From Mobilicoccus sp032056465 (GTDB lineage: Bacteria > Actinomycetota > Actinomycetes > Actinomycetales > Dermatophilaceae), in assembly GCF_032056465.1 (NCBI RefSeq), contig NZ_DAMBCL010000050.1: a stretch of 26,364 nucleotides of DNA; one strand, given 5' to 3'. The position numbers and the translations under genes were made by a program. Each line of letters begins with the position of its first letter. Position 1 is the first letter of the stretch. The notes beneath the pieces were generated by a model, which was not told the origin of the DNA, did no database searches, and saw only the letters and a list, made by a program, of their open reading frames with translations. Shown here piece after piece: positions 1-6,626 of this stretch.

Positions 1-372
1 CTCACCGCGAGCAACCCCGTAGAACTCACCCATCCACAGGTCTTGACGATTCCTCACCGGGCCGCCGGCTTCACCGCCCATGAGCAGGCCACGGACCTCA
101 CGCGACCCTGATCGACGACCTCGCATCGACAAGACGGAGTGCTCACGATCGCCGGTGGCGATGCGGTCGCAGCGACGCCGTGCGTCTTCGGCCGGTGGAG
201 GACGAGCCTCGGCCTGGCAGGGGACGTGCGTCACTCCGAGGCATCGGTATCGCGCTCACACACTGTTCGGTCTCGTGCGTGAAATCGGCCTCTGTGGAGG
301 GGGCCGTCATGGGCCCGCTCGGACACACCCCTCGAAGGGCGCTCGGCAGTGCGGGGCCTGCGCGTGAACCTG
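1..372. other. Non-coding stretch, no gene recognised
   Basis: No reading frame here has recognisable protein motifs. Those that exist are low-complexity Arg/Ser-rich frames typical of unused frames in GC-rich DNA. A minus-strand ATG at 33-31 opens a frame that runs off the left edge (it starts MGEFYGVARGE), but eleven codons without a clear ribosome-binding site cannot be called a gene. A short dyad (GGGCC/GGCCC) at 301-316 lies downstream of the tRNA, but it is too weak to call a terminator. Confidence 0.5.
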
Positions 373-445
373 TGGGCCCCGTCGGGCTCGAACCGACGAC
401 CGGCGGATTAAAAGTCCGATGCTCTGCCAACTGAGCTAGAGGCCC
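373..445 (-). tRNA. tRNA-Lys (anticodon UUU)
   Basis: Read on the minus strand, this 73-nt segment folds as a complete cloverleaf. The acceptor stem is GGGCCUC paired with GGGGCCC, followed by discriminator A. The D-stem is GCUC/GAGC. The anticodon loop CUUUUAA carries UUU. The T-arm is GUCGG-UUCGAGC-CCGAC. The CCA end is not encoded, since the A is followed by C then a different base. The top pair of the anticodon stem is a U/C mismatch. The gene stands alone with no second tRNA beside it, and I saw no copy of its 3' end elsewhere in the window that would suggest an integration site. Confidence 0.95.
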
Positions 446-600
446 GGGGTCGCCGCTCGCATCTGCGGATGAGCCGGCGCCGATGGCGCAGGCTCCGGCG
501 AACCTCCGATCCAGTATGCCGTACACGCCGGGGCCGCCGTCGCGACCCCCGCGGGGCGGACCGGAGCCCGAATGCCCTCGGGTGCGAGGTCCCGAGACCC

Positions 601-628
601 TTGACGCCCACGTGCCGCGTGTTAGTGT
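601..628 (+). promoter_or_regulatory. Promoter of the GntR-ABC operon
   Basis: A -35 box TTGACG (601-606) and a -10 box TAGTGT (623-628) are separated by 16 nt. Both fit the actinobacterial housekeeping consensus. Transcription would start near 635, about 35 nt before the GntR start codon at 669 and inside the palindrome at 627-644. That geometry suits repression by the operon's own first gene product. Confidence 0.6.
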
Positions 629-644
629 ATTAAGTACTTAGTAC
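627..644. promoter_or_regulatory. Palindromic operator, probable GntR/YtrA site
   Basis: This is an 18-bp dyad with a perfect TAAGTACTTA core (631-640) and flanking GTA...TAC arms; only one pair is mismatched. It is AT-rich in an otherwise very GC-rich region. It overlaps the last bases of the -10 box and the expected transcription start of the operon. YtrA-subfamily GntR repressors usually bind such a dyad at their own promoter. Assigning it to the gene at 669 is inference from position. Confidence 0.65.
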
Positions 645-668
645 AGCGATACGCGGGGAGGTGGGGCC

Positions 669-1058
669 ATGGAGTTCGACCCGTCCCGGCCCATCTGGCA
701 TCAGCTGGCCCACGAGTTCTCCCGGCGCATCGTCGTGGCGCAATGGCCACCGGGGAGTCGCATCGGCGGCGTCCGCGAGCTGGCCGGGGAACTCGGGGTC
801 AACCCGAACACGGTCCAGCGGGCCCTCGCCGAACTCGAACGCGAAGGGTTGTGCCGCTCCGAGCGGACGACCGGCCGCTTCGTCACCGACGACGAGGACC
901 GCATCCGGCGTCTGCGGCGCACGCTCGCCGCCGACGCCGCCGACGACTACATCGCCCAGGCCCGGGGATTCGGCATCCCCCTGGCCGACGCGACCGCACT
1001 CATCACCGAAAGGTGGCCCAGCGATGACCACGACACTGCACGATCGGAGGGGCGCTGA
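669..1058 (+). CDS. GntR-family repressor, YtrA subfamily
   Basis: A short DNA-binding repressor of 129 residues, the usual length of the YtrA subfamily, which has a winged helix and only a short C-terminal dimerisation tail instead of a large ligand domain. The winged helix spans about residues 8-73. It includes the recognition region around VNPNTVQRAL and the wing ending in TGRFV, both typical of GntR proteins. The ATG at 669 is preceded by a G-rich ribosome-binding site (655-666). The stop codon is one base before the next start, so the gene is cotranscribed with the ABC ATPase and membrane protein. YtrA-type repressors normally control the ABC transporter encoded next to them, often in response to cell-wall stress. 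The inducer here is unknown. Confidence 0.9.
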   Translation: MEFDPSRPIWHQLAHEFSRRIVVAQWPPGSRIGGVRELAGELGVNPNTVQRALAELEREGLCRSERTTGRFVTDDEDRIRRLRRTLAADAADDYIAQARGFGIPLADATALITERWPSDDHDTARSEGR

Positions 1059-1059
1059 C

Positions 1060-1767
1060 ATGGACGCCACGTCGTCACCCGTCCTCGACATCCGGGACCT
1101 CACCAAGTCCTACGGTCCCGTCCGCGCCCTCGACGGCGTCGACCTCACCCTCGAGCCCGGCCGGTTCGTCGGCCTCCTCGGCGAGAACGGCTGCGGCAAG
1201 ACGACGCTGCTCAAGATCCTCGCCGGCGTGATGTACGACTACGACGGCGACGTCCGCATCGCCGGGTACCGACCCGGGCCGGAGTCCAAGGCGCGGGTGA
1301 GCTTCCTGCCCGACCTCGCCGTCCTCCCGATGCGGTGGCGGGTCACCGACGCCCTGCGCTACCACCGCGACTTCTTCGACGACTTCGACGAGGCCAAGGC
1401 CATCGACCTCATCGGGTCGTTCGGCCTGGCCACCTCGATGCGGATCAAGGAGGCCTCCAAGGGGATGCGGGAGAAGGTCCAGGTCGCGCTCGCGATGTCG
1501 CGCCGTGCCTCGGTGTACCTGCTCGACGAGCCGATCTCCGGCGTCGACCCGGCCGCCCGCGAGGTGCTCCTCGACGCCATCGTCAAGGACCTCCCCGAGG
1601 ACGCACTCGTCCTCGTCTCCACCCACCTGGTCCACGACCTTGAACCCGTCCTCGACTCCGCGGTCATCATGCGCGGCGGCCGCGTCGTGCTGCAGGGCGA
1701 CCTCGACGACCTCCGCGCCGAGCGCGGTGCGGGTCTCGAGCAGATCTTCAAGGAGATGCACCGATGA
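1060..1767 (+). CDS. ABC transporter ATP-binding protein
   Basis: A cytoplasmic ATPase of 235 residues that would power the membrane protein encoded next. Visible motifs are Walker A GENGCGKTT (residues 41-49), Walker B LLDEP (154-158), the D-loop SGVD and the switch histidine in STH (189). The signature motif is divergent: SKGMREK (from 133) replaces LSGGQ, and the Q-loop position reads FLPD. Both are seen in YtrB/bacitracin-efflux-like ATPases of small GntR-linked operons. The ATG at 1060 was chosen because it follows the ribosome-binding site GGAGGGG (1047-1053) one base after the repressor's stop. A longer in-frame extension would lie inside the repressor gene. The stop overlaps the next start in ATGA. 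The substrate cannot be deduced. Confidence 0.92.
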   Translation: MDATSSPVLDIRDLTKSYGPVRALDGVDLTLEPGRFVGLLGENGCGKTTLLKILAGVMYDYDGDVRIAGYRPGPESKARVSFLPDLAVLPMRWRVTDALRYHRDFFDDFDEAKAIDLIGSFGLATSMRIKEASKGMREKVQVALAMSRRASVYLLDEPISGVDPAAREVLLDAIVKDLPEDALVLVSTHLVHDLEPVLDSAVIMRGGRVVLQGDLDDLRAERGAGLEQIFKEMHR

Positions 1768-2582
1768 CCACCACCCTGCTCCGGCACGAATTCCGTCGCA
1801 CCCGCGGCCCGCTCGGTCTCCTCACGGCGATCGCGGCGGCGTTCACCCTCGCGGGGACCCTCGTGATGCTCCCGAACTGGCCGTTGGCCCCGCTCGGAGC
1901 CCCGTTGGCGTCGATCGCCGTCTTCGGCCTCCTGCCGGTGGCGCTCCTCGCCCTCGCGGTCGACTACTGGCGCTCGGCCTACGGCCGCGGTGGCTATCTC
2001 ACCCAGACGCTGCCGATCCGAGGCTCTCGGATCTACGGGGTGCGCCTCGTCTATGGATTCCTCGTCGTCCTCGCCGGGCTCGTCGTCTCCCTCCTGCTCG
2101 CGGCGCCGCCCGCCCTCGTGGTGGCTCGGCGGCAGGCGCCCGAGGGGGTGGGTGCGCTCGAGTACCTCCGCACCGCCGCGAGCGAGGTCACCGGCCTGCT
2201 CTCGCCGGCCGGATGGGTGCTGCTCGTGCTCGCCCTCACGTTCGGGACGTGGATGTACCTCGTCCAGTACTACTTCGCCGCGACCGCCGGCAGCAGCGGC
2301 CGGTTGGCCTCCCTCGGAGCCGCCGGGCCGTTCGTCGTCTGGTTCGCGCTGTACGTCGTGTTCCAGGTGTTGGTGTTCGTCGCAGTGGTCGCCGTCCCGC
2401 TCGGCATCGATGTGCGCGCGGGCGACCCGCAGTTCGTGTCCGTCGACTACTGGGCGGCGATGACCAGCGGTGCGCAGAATGCGCCGATGCCCGCCGGGTT
2501 CATCCCCGTCCTCCTCGTCCTCACCCTCGTGCTGGCGTGGTGGACGGGTCGAGCCTGGAACCGTCGCCTCTCCCTGCGGTAG
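1764..2582 (+). CDS. ABC transporter membrane protein
   Basis: An integral membrane protein of 272 residues whose start overlaps the ATPase stop by four bases (ATGA), implying coupled translation and a joint complex. The sequence begins with a short basic stretch (LLRHEFRRTRG) followed by about six hydrophobic segments, near residues 15-38, 47-68, 95-122, 150-172, 186-215 and 245-262. This is the layout of ABC-2-type permeases. No periplasmic binding protein is encoded nearby, which favours export or a signalling/detoxification role over import. No family more specific than an ABC-2-like permease could be recognised. A strong hairpin follows 24 nt after the stop. Confidence 0.85.
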   Translation: MTTTLLRHEFRRTRGPLGLLTAIAAAFTLAGTLVMLPNWPLAPLGAPLASIAVFGLLPVALLALAVDYWRSAYGRGGYLTQTLPIRGSRIYGVRLVYGFLVVLAGLVVSLLLAAPPALVVARRQAPEGVGALEYLRTAASEVTGLLSPAGWVLLVLALTFGTWMYLVQYYFAATAGSSGRLASLGAAGPFVVWFALYVVFQVLVFVAVVAVPLGIDVRAGDPQFVSVDYWAAMTSGAQNAPMPAGFIPVLLVLTLVLAWWTGRAWNRRLSLR

Positions 2583-2605
2583 CCATGACATGACCCGGGA
2601 CAGAT

Positions 2606-2641
2606 CGCCCGCCCGGTCGCCTCGCCGCGACCGGGCGGGCG
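2606..2641 (+). terminator. Strong hairpin terminator after the ABC operon
   Basis: A perfect 15-bp stem (2606-2620 with 2627-2641) closes a 6-nt loop. The stem is almost all G and C and starts 24 nt after the permease stop. There is no T-tract, as is common for terminators in actinomycetes. Confidence 0.8.
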
Positions 2642-2666
2642 CGTGTGTGAGCGGGCGTGGAGCCGG

Positions 2667-2743
2667 GAGGGTGCCGAGTGAACCGTTGTGGCGGTGATCG
2701 GGATGGGCAGGCCGGCATGAGGGTGCCGAGTGAACCGTTGTGG
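2667..2743 (+). repeat. Two copies of a 25-bp direct repeat
   Basis: Identical 25-bp copies lie at 2667-2691 and 2719-2743, spaced 52 bp apart, with core GTGCCGAGTGAACCGTTG. They sit between the ABC-operon terminator and ilvA, outside any gene I accept. The flanking bases differ, so the identity is confined to the repeat. The function is not known. Confidence 0.8.
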
Positions 2744-2770
2744 TTGCGGCCGGCGTGCTGCTGCGCGGAC

Positions 2771-2794
2771 CGTCGTCATCACCGTCGTCATCAC
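2771..2794 (+). repeat. 12-bp tandem duplication
   Basis: The unit CGTCGTCATCAC is present twice in a row upstream of ilvA. The period is a multiple of three, but the tract lies in the leader, not in a supported gene. Confidence 0.75.
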
Positions 2795-2869
2795 CGGCGC
2801 ACACGGGTGCCGCGACCGGGATCCGGACGTGTTGTCCACCCCTCGGGACTCTGGGTGCACGATAGAGGG

Positions 2870-4129
2870 GTGACACGCACGCAGACCCTTCCCACCGCCC
2901 TGGACGTCGAAGCCGCTTTCGTGAGACTGCGGTCCGTCATCCGGGAGACGCCGCTGATTCCCAGCGCGCGGCTGTCGGCGGCGACGGGCGCGAACGTGTG
3001 GGTCAAGCGCGAGGATCTCCAGCCCGTGCGCTCCTACAAGGTGCGCGGCGCGTACAACCTCATCGCCCAGCTCGACGAGGAGGAACGCGCCCGCGGTGTC
3101 GTCACCGCGAGCGCCGGCAACCACGCGCAGGGGTTCGCGTTCGCCTGCGCCCAGCTGGGCCTCAGGGGACGGATCTACGTCCCGAGCACGACCCCCCGCC
3201 AGAAGCGTGACCGGATCGCCTCCCTCGGCGCGGGTCACGTCGACCTCATCGTCGACGGCGAGACCTACGACGACGCGGCCGGCGCGGCGCGGGACGACGG
3301 TGAGCGCACCGGTGCGGTCCTCGTGCCCGCGTTCGACCACGCCGACACGATCGCCGGTCAGGGAACGACGGCGATCGAGATCGTCGAGCAGCTCGGACGC
3401 GCACCCGACGTGCTCGTCGTGCCCGTCGGCGGGGCCGGGATGCTCGCCGGGTGCACGACGTGGCTGCGCTCGCGCCACCCCGGGACTCGGATCGTCGGCG
3501 CGGAACCCTCCGGCGCCGCCTGCCTCGCCGCGGCCGTGGAGGCGGGGGAGCCGGTGACGCTCCCGACCATCGACACCTTCGTCGACGGGGCCGCCGTACG
3601 CCGCGCCGGCGACCTCACCCACGCCGTCGTCGCGCGTGGCGACGTCGACCTCGTCACCGTCGACGAGGGCCGCGTCTGCACCGAGATGCTCGACCTCTAC
3701 CAGGTGGACGGCATCATCGCCGAGCCCGCGGGCGCCCTCGCCTCGGCGGCGCTCCTGCAGACGATCGACGTGCAGCCCGGGCAGGACGTCGTCGTCATCC
3801 TCTCCGGCGGGAACAACGACGTCTCCCGCTACGCCGAGATCGTCGAACGCTCCCTCGTCGACCTCGGCCGCAAGCACTACTTCCTCGTCACCTTCCCCCA
3901 GGAGCCCGGAGCGCTGCGCCGGTTCGTCGAGGACGTCCTCGGCCCCGACGACGACATCGCGCTCTTCGAATACGTCAAGCGCAGCAACCGCGAGTCCGGC
4001 CCCGCGCTCGTCGGGATCGAACTCGCCCACCGCGAGGACCTCGACGGACTCCTGCTGCGCATGGAGGACAGCCCGATGACCATCGAGCGGATCCCCGCCG
4101 ACAGCCCGTTCTACCGTTTCCTCGTCTGA
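2870..4129 (+). CDS. ilvA: Threonine ammonia-lyase, biosynthetic
   Basis: This PLP enzyme of 419 residues converts L-threonine to 2-oxobutanoate and ammonia, the first step of isoleucine synthesis. The PLP lysine lies in SYKVRGAYN (Lys57). The phosphate/substrate loops are SAGNHAQG (81-88), the Gly-rich VGGAG, and SGGNND before the regulatory part. The C-terminal 84 residues (from HYFLVTFPQEPG, about 336) form a single ACT-like domain. This makes it the short form common in actinomycetes and Bacillus, not the two-ACT enterobacterial type. The GTG at 2870 was chosen because upstream in-frame residues (Pro/Arg/His-rich, across the repeats) have no family similarity, and AGAGGG directly precedes it. 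purU follows 23 nt downstream. Regulation by isoleucine is a family property. Confidence 0.95.
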   Translation: MTRTQTLPTALDVEAAFVRLRSVIRETPLIPSARLSAATGANVWVKREDLQPVRSYKVRGAYNLIAQLDEEERARGVVTASAGNHAQGFAFACAQLGLRGRIYVPSTTPRQKRDRIASLGAGHVDLIVDGETYDDAAGAARDDGERTGAVLVPAFDHADTIAGQGTTAIEIVEQLGRAPDVLVVPVGGAGMLAGCTTWLRSRHPGTRIVGAEPSGAACLAAAVEAGEPVTLPTIDTFVDGAAVRRAGDLTHAVVARGDVDLVTVDEGRVCTEMLDLYQVDGIIAEPAGALASAALLQTIDVQPGQDVVVILSGGNNDVSRYAEIVERSLVDLGRKHYFLVTFPQEPGALRRFVEDVLGPDDDIALFEYVKRSNRESGPALVGIELAHREDLDGLLLRMEDSPMTIERIPADSPFYRFLV

Positions 4130-4152
4130 CCCCCACCCCCAGTGAGTCCGTG

Positions 4153-5028
4153 ATGCGCGCCGAATCCCCCGAGCAGGACCGCCCCTACGTGCTGCAGTTC
4201 TCGTGCGAGAACAAGCCGGGCATCGTCGCGTCGGTGACGACGACCCTCGCCCAGCTCGGCTGCGACATCACCGACGGCCAGCAGTTCGACGACCGGCTCT
4301 CGGGGCGGTTCTTCGCGCGGCTGTCGTTCAAGCCCGTGCGCACCGACCTCGGGGAGGACGGGTACGACACCGGTCTCGCCCCCGTCCTGCGCAGCCTGGA
4401 CGCGGAGTGGTCGGTGCGCTCGGCGAGTCGGCTGCGGCGGGTGCTCGTGCTCGCGAGCAAGTCCGACCATTGCCTCGTCGACCTGCTCTACCGGCACCGG
4501 ATCGGGGAACTGCCCATGGAGCTCGCCGGCGTGGTCTCCAACCACCCGCGGGAGTCGTTCGCGGAGCTGGGGGACGTCCCCTTCCACCACCTTCCGGTCA
4601 CGGCGCAGACCAAGCCCGAGCAGGAGCGGGCGATCCTCGACCTCGTCGACCGCGAACGCATCGACCTCGTCGTCCTCGCCCGCTACATGCAGATCCTCTC
4701 CGACGAGCTCGCGACCGCTCTCGAAGGGCGGTGCATCAACATCCACCACAGCTTCCTGCCGGGATTCAAGGGCGCCAAGCCCTACCACCAGGCCTACGAG
4801 CGGGGGGTCAAGCTCATCGGCGCGACCGCGCACTACGTGACGGCCGACCTCGACGAGGGGCCGATCATCGCCCAGGACGTCGAGCCGGTCAGCCACCGCG
4901 ACACCCCGGACGACCTCGTCGCCAAGGGCCGCGACATCGAACGACGCGTGCTCGCCGAGGCCGTCCTCGCCCACCTCGAGGACCGGGTCATGCTCCGCGG
5001 ATCCACCACCGTCGTCTTCACCCGCTGA
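4153..5028 (+). CDS. purU: Formyltetrahydrofolate deformylase
   Basis: This enzyme of 291 residues hydrolyses 10-formyl-THF to formate and THF, balancing one-carbon pools and supplying formate for purine synthesis. An N-terminal ACT domain (about residues 10-88, starting YVLQFSCENKPG) precedes a formyltransferase-fold domain (about 95-285). The catalytic triad of the fold is present: Asn196 and His198 in INIHHSFLPGFKG, and Asp234 in DLDEGPII. The length is normal for the family. The ATG at 4153 is preferred; an in-frame GTG one codon earlier is possible. It lies 23 nt after ilvA on the same strand, so the two may be cotranscribed, although they serve different pathways. Confidence 0.95.
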   Translation: MRAESPEQDRPYVLQFSCENKPGIVASVTTTLAQLGCDITDGQQFDDRLSGRFFARLSFKPVRTDLGEDGYDTGLAPVLRSLDAEWSVRSASRLRRVLVLASKSDHCLVDLLYRHRIGELPMELAGVVSNHPRESFAELGDVPFHHLPVTAQTKPEQERAILDLVDRERIDLVVLARYMQILSDELATALEGRCINIHHSFLPGFKGAKPYHQAYERGVKLIGATAHYVTADLDEGPIIAQDVEPVSHRDTPDDLVAKGRDIERRVLAEAVLAHLEDRVMLRGSTTVVFTR

Positions 5029-5193
5029 GGTCCCGCCCGGGTCCACCGGCGTCAGTCGTGAATGGCGACCGGCGCGGCCGACGCACCCGGTGCCCGCTCC
5101 GGCTCCTCGACGGACATCGCGGCACGCACCGGGGTCGGTCGGACTCCTGATCGCCCCCCTCACCCCGGCACCCGAGGGCGGACGACGCCCACG
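5029..5193. other. Convergent intergenic region
   Basis: This lies between the stops of purU (plus) and the transhydrogenase-like gene (minus). It is GC-rich and holds several small dyads, for example GCACC-C-GGTGC near 5085-5095, but no long hairpin that could be called a bidirectional terminator with confidence. Confidence 0.4.
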
Positions 5194-6480
5194 TCACCAC
5201 AGCCGCAGCGAGCGTTCGAAGATGCCGGCGAGGTCGTCCTCGGTGACCTCGCGGGGTGAGGAGGCGAGGACCCGCTGCTGCTTCATCGTGCCGGTGACGA
5301 GGTCGGGGATGTCCGACTCGTCATAGCCGACGGCTTCGATCCCACCCGGGATCCCGATGTCACGCATGAGGTCGGTGAGGACGGCGGGGAGGAGGTCGCG
5401 GGGGTCGTTCGTCATCTCCGCGTCGGGGGCGAGCAGCCGTGCCGCCTCGATGTGACGCTCCGGGTCGGTGTCGAACGTGAACCGGAACGCCTCGGGAGCG
5501 GTGAGGGACACCGCCATGCCGTGCGGGACCATCGGCTCGGCGTCGGGGTAGTCGGCGGGGTGGAAGTCCTTGACGCGCCCGGCGATCGGGTAGGCGTTGG
5601 CGTGGGGGATGTGGACCCCGGCGTTGCCGAACCCCATGCCGGCGAACGTGGCGGCGAGGGACATGTCGGCCCGGGCCGCCTCGTCGTCACCGTGGTGCAC
5701 CGACCGCCGGAACGACGTCGCGAGCAGCTGCATCGCCTTCGTCGCCCACATGTCGGCGACGGGGTTGCGACCGCAGTACGGCACCCGCTGCTCCGGCGTC
5801 TTGTGCTCGTAGGAGGTGTACGGTCGCGCGGTCCAGCTCTCGAGGGCGTGGCTGAGGATGTCCATCCCGGCGCTCGCGGTGACGCCCGCCGGCTGGGTGA
5901 GGGTGAGACGCGGGTCGACGACGGCCATCGTCGGGCGGAGGCGGGCGTGGCTGATGCCGGTCTTCACGTGCTGCTCGAGGACGTCGAGGACACAGATCGT
6001 CGTGCTCTCCGCGCCGGTGCCCGTCGTCGTGGGGACGGCGATGAGCGGCCGGAGCGGGTGCTCGGGTGCCCGGCCTTCGCCGACGGGGGCGTTGACGTAG
6101 TCCATGAGGTCGCCGGGGTTGGTCATGAGCAGGTCGACGGCCTTGGCGGTGTCGATGCTCGACCCTCCGCCGACGGCGACGTAGGCGTCGAACGGCCCCT
6201 GCTCGCGGGTGAACTCGATGGCCTCGCGGAGGCTCGCGTCGGTCGGCTCGACGTGGACCGCGTCGTAGACGAGCGCGTGGATGCCGAAGCGGGACATCTG
6301 ATCGGCGACGCGCTGCGGCGTCCCGGTGGCCGCGATGCCGGGGTCGGTGACGACGAGGACGCGCGACGCGCCGGTGAGGGACAGGTCGTACCCGATCTCC
6401 TCCGACGCGCCGGGGCCGAACTTGAGGTAGGGGGCGCCGTAGGTGAAGACGCTCTCGGGGTTCGCGTGGGTGGAGGTCAT
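5194..6480 (-). CDS. Hydroxyacid-oxoacid transhydrogenase-like Fe-ADH
   Basis: An iron-containing (group III) alcohol dehydrogenase of 428 residues. It closely matches the hydroxyacid-oxoacid transhydrogenase (HOT/ADHFE1) branch, which oxidises 4-hydroxybutyrate to succinate semialdehyde while reducing 2-oxoglutarate. Seen: the nucleotide loop GGGSSIDTAK (104-113), VPTTTGTGAEST (149-160), and metal ligands Asp207 and His211 in GMDILSHALE, His290 in GNAGVH and His320 in VPHGMAV. The branch-typical stretches FAGMGFGNAGVH and FDAYVAVGGGSS are also present. The ATG at 6480 follows GAGGAG (6486-6491). It is on the same strand as the dehydrogenase cluster but separated by 146 nt, so it may have its own promoter. 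Substrate by family similarity is a 4-hydroxy acid. A plain NAD-dependent alcohol dehydrogenase is the alternative. Confidence 0.85.
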   Translation of the reverse strand: MTSTHANPESVFTYGAPYLKFGPGASEEIGYDLSLTGASRVLVVTDPGIAATGTPQRVADQMSRFGIHALVYDAVHVEPTDASLREAIEFTREQGPFDAYVAVGGGSSIDTAKAVDLLMTNPGDLMDYVNAPVGEGRAPEHPLRPLIAVPTTTGTGAESTTICVLDVLEQHVKTGISHARLRPTMAVVDPRLTLTQPAGVTASAGMDILSHALESWTARPYTSYEHKTPEQRVPYCGRNPVADMWATKAMQLLATSFRRSVHHGDDEAARADMSLAATFAGMGFGNAGVHIPHANAYPIAGRVKDFHPADYPDAEPMVPHGMAVSLTAPEAFRFTFDTDPERHIEAARLLAPDAEMTNDPRDLLPAVLTDLMRDIGIPGGIEAVGYDESDIPDLVTGTMKQQRVLASSPREVTEDDLAGIFERSLRLW

Positions 6481-6626
6481 GCTCGCTCCTCGGCGTGATG
6501 GCGGGTCGGTGTGGGGTGGCTGTCGGGGGGAGGGGTTCGGGTTCGTGCGATGGGGTGTGTCGCGCGGTGCCCCGACGCCGTCGGTGAGGGGCTGGTGCCG
6601 TGGGCGTGAGGGCGGTGAGCGGGGCG
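6481..6626. other. Spacer inside the catabolic cluster
   Basis: A 146-nt gap between the acyl-CoA dehydrogenase and the transhydrogenase-like gene, the only sizeable gap in an otherwise overlapping run. It contains a small dyad CCGAC-GCC-GTCGG (6572-6584) and runs of C on the coding strand, but no clear promoter boxes. Whether transcription continues through it cannot be judged from sequence. Confidence 0.4.

Noticed and set aside
1..33. Start of a minus-strand gene leaving the left edge
   Set aside because: Only eleven codons are visible and no ribosome-binding site supports it; it cannot be judged.
373..445. tRNA-Lys as integration site of a genomic island
   Set aside because: No second copy of the tRNA 3' end, integrase or phage gene was seen in the window.
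2606..2794. CRISPR array from hairpin and repeats before ilvA
   Set aside because: Only two 25-bp copies with a single spacer, no cas genes, and the other repeat is a simple 12-bp tandem duplication.
1359..2876. Long open minus-strand frame over the ABC genes
   Set aside because: It is antisense to well-supported ABC genes and its protein is low-complexity Arg/Glu/Asp-rich with no motifs. Such frames are common in GC-rich DNA.
6513..6541. Possible G-quadruplex in the cluster gap
   Set aside because: Four G-runs exist but one loop is 8 nt, and such runs are frequent by chance at this GC content.
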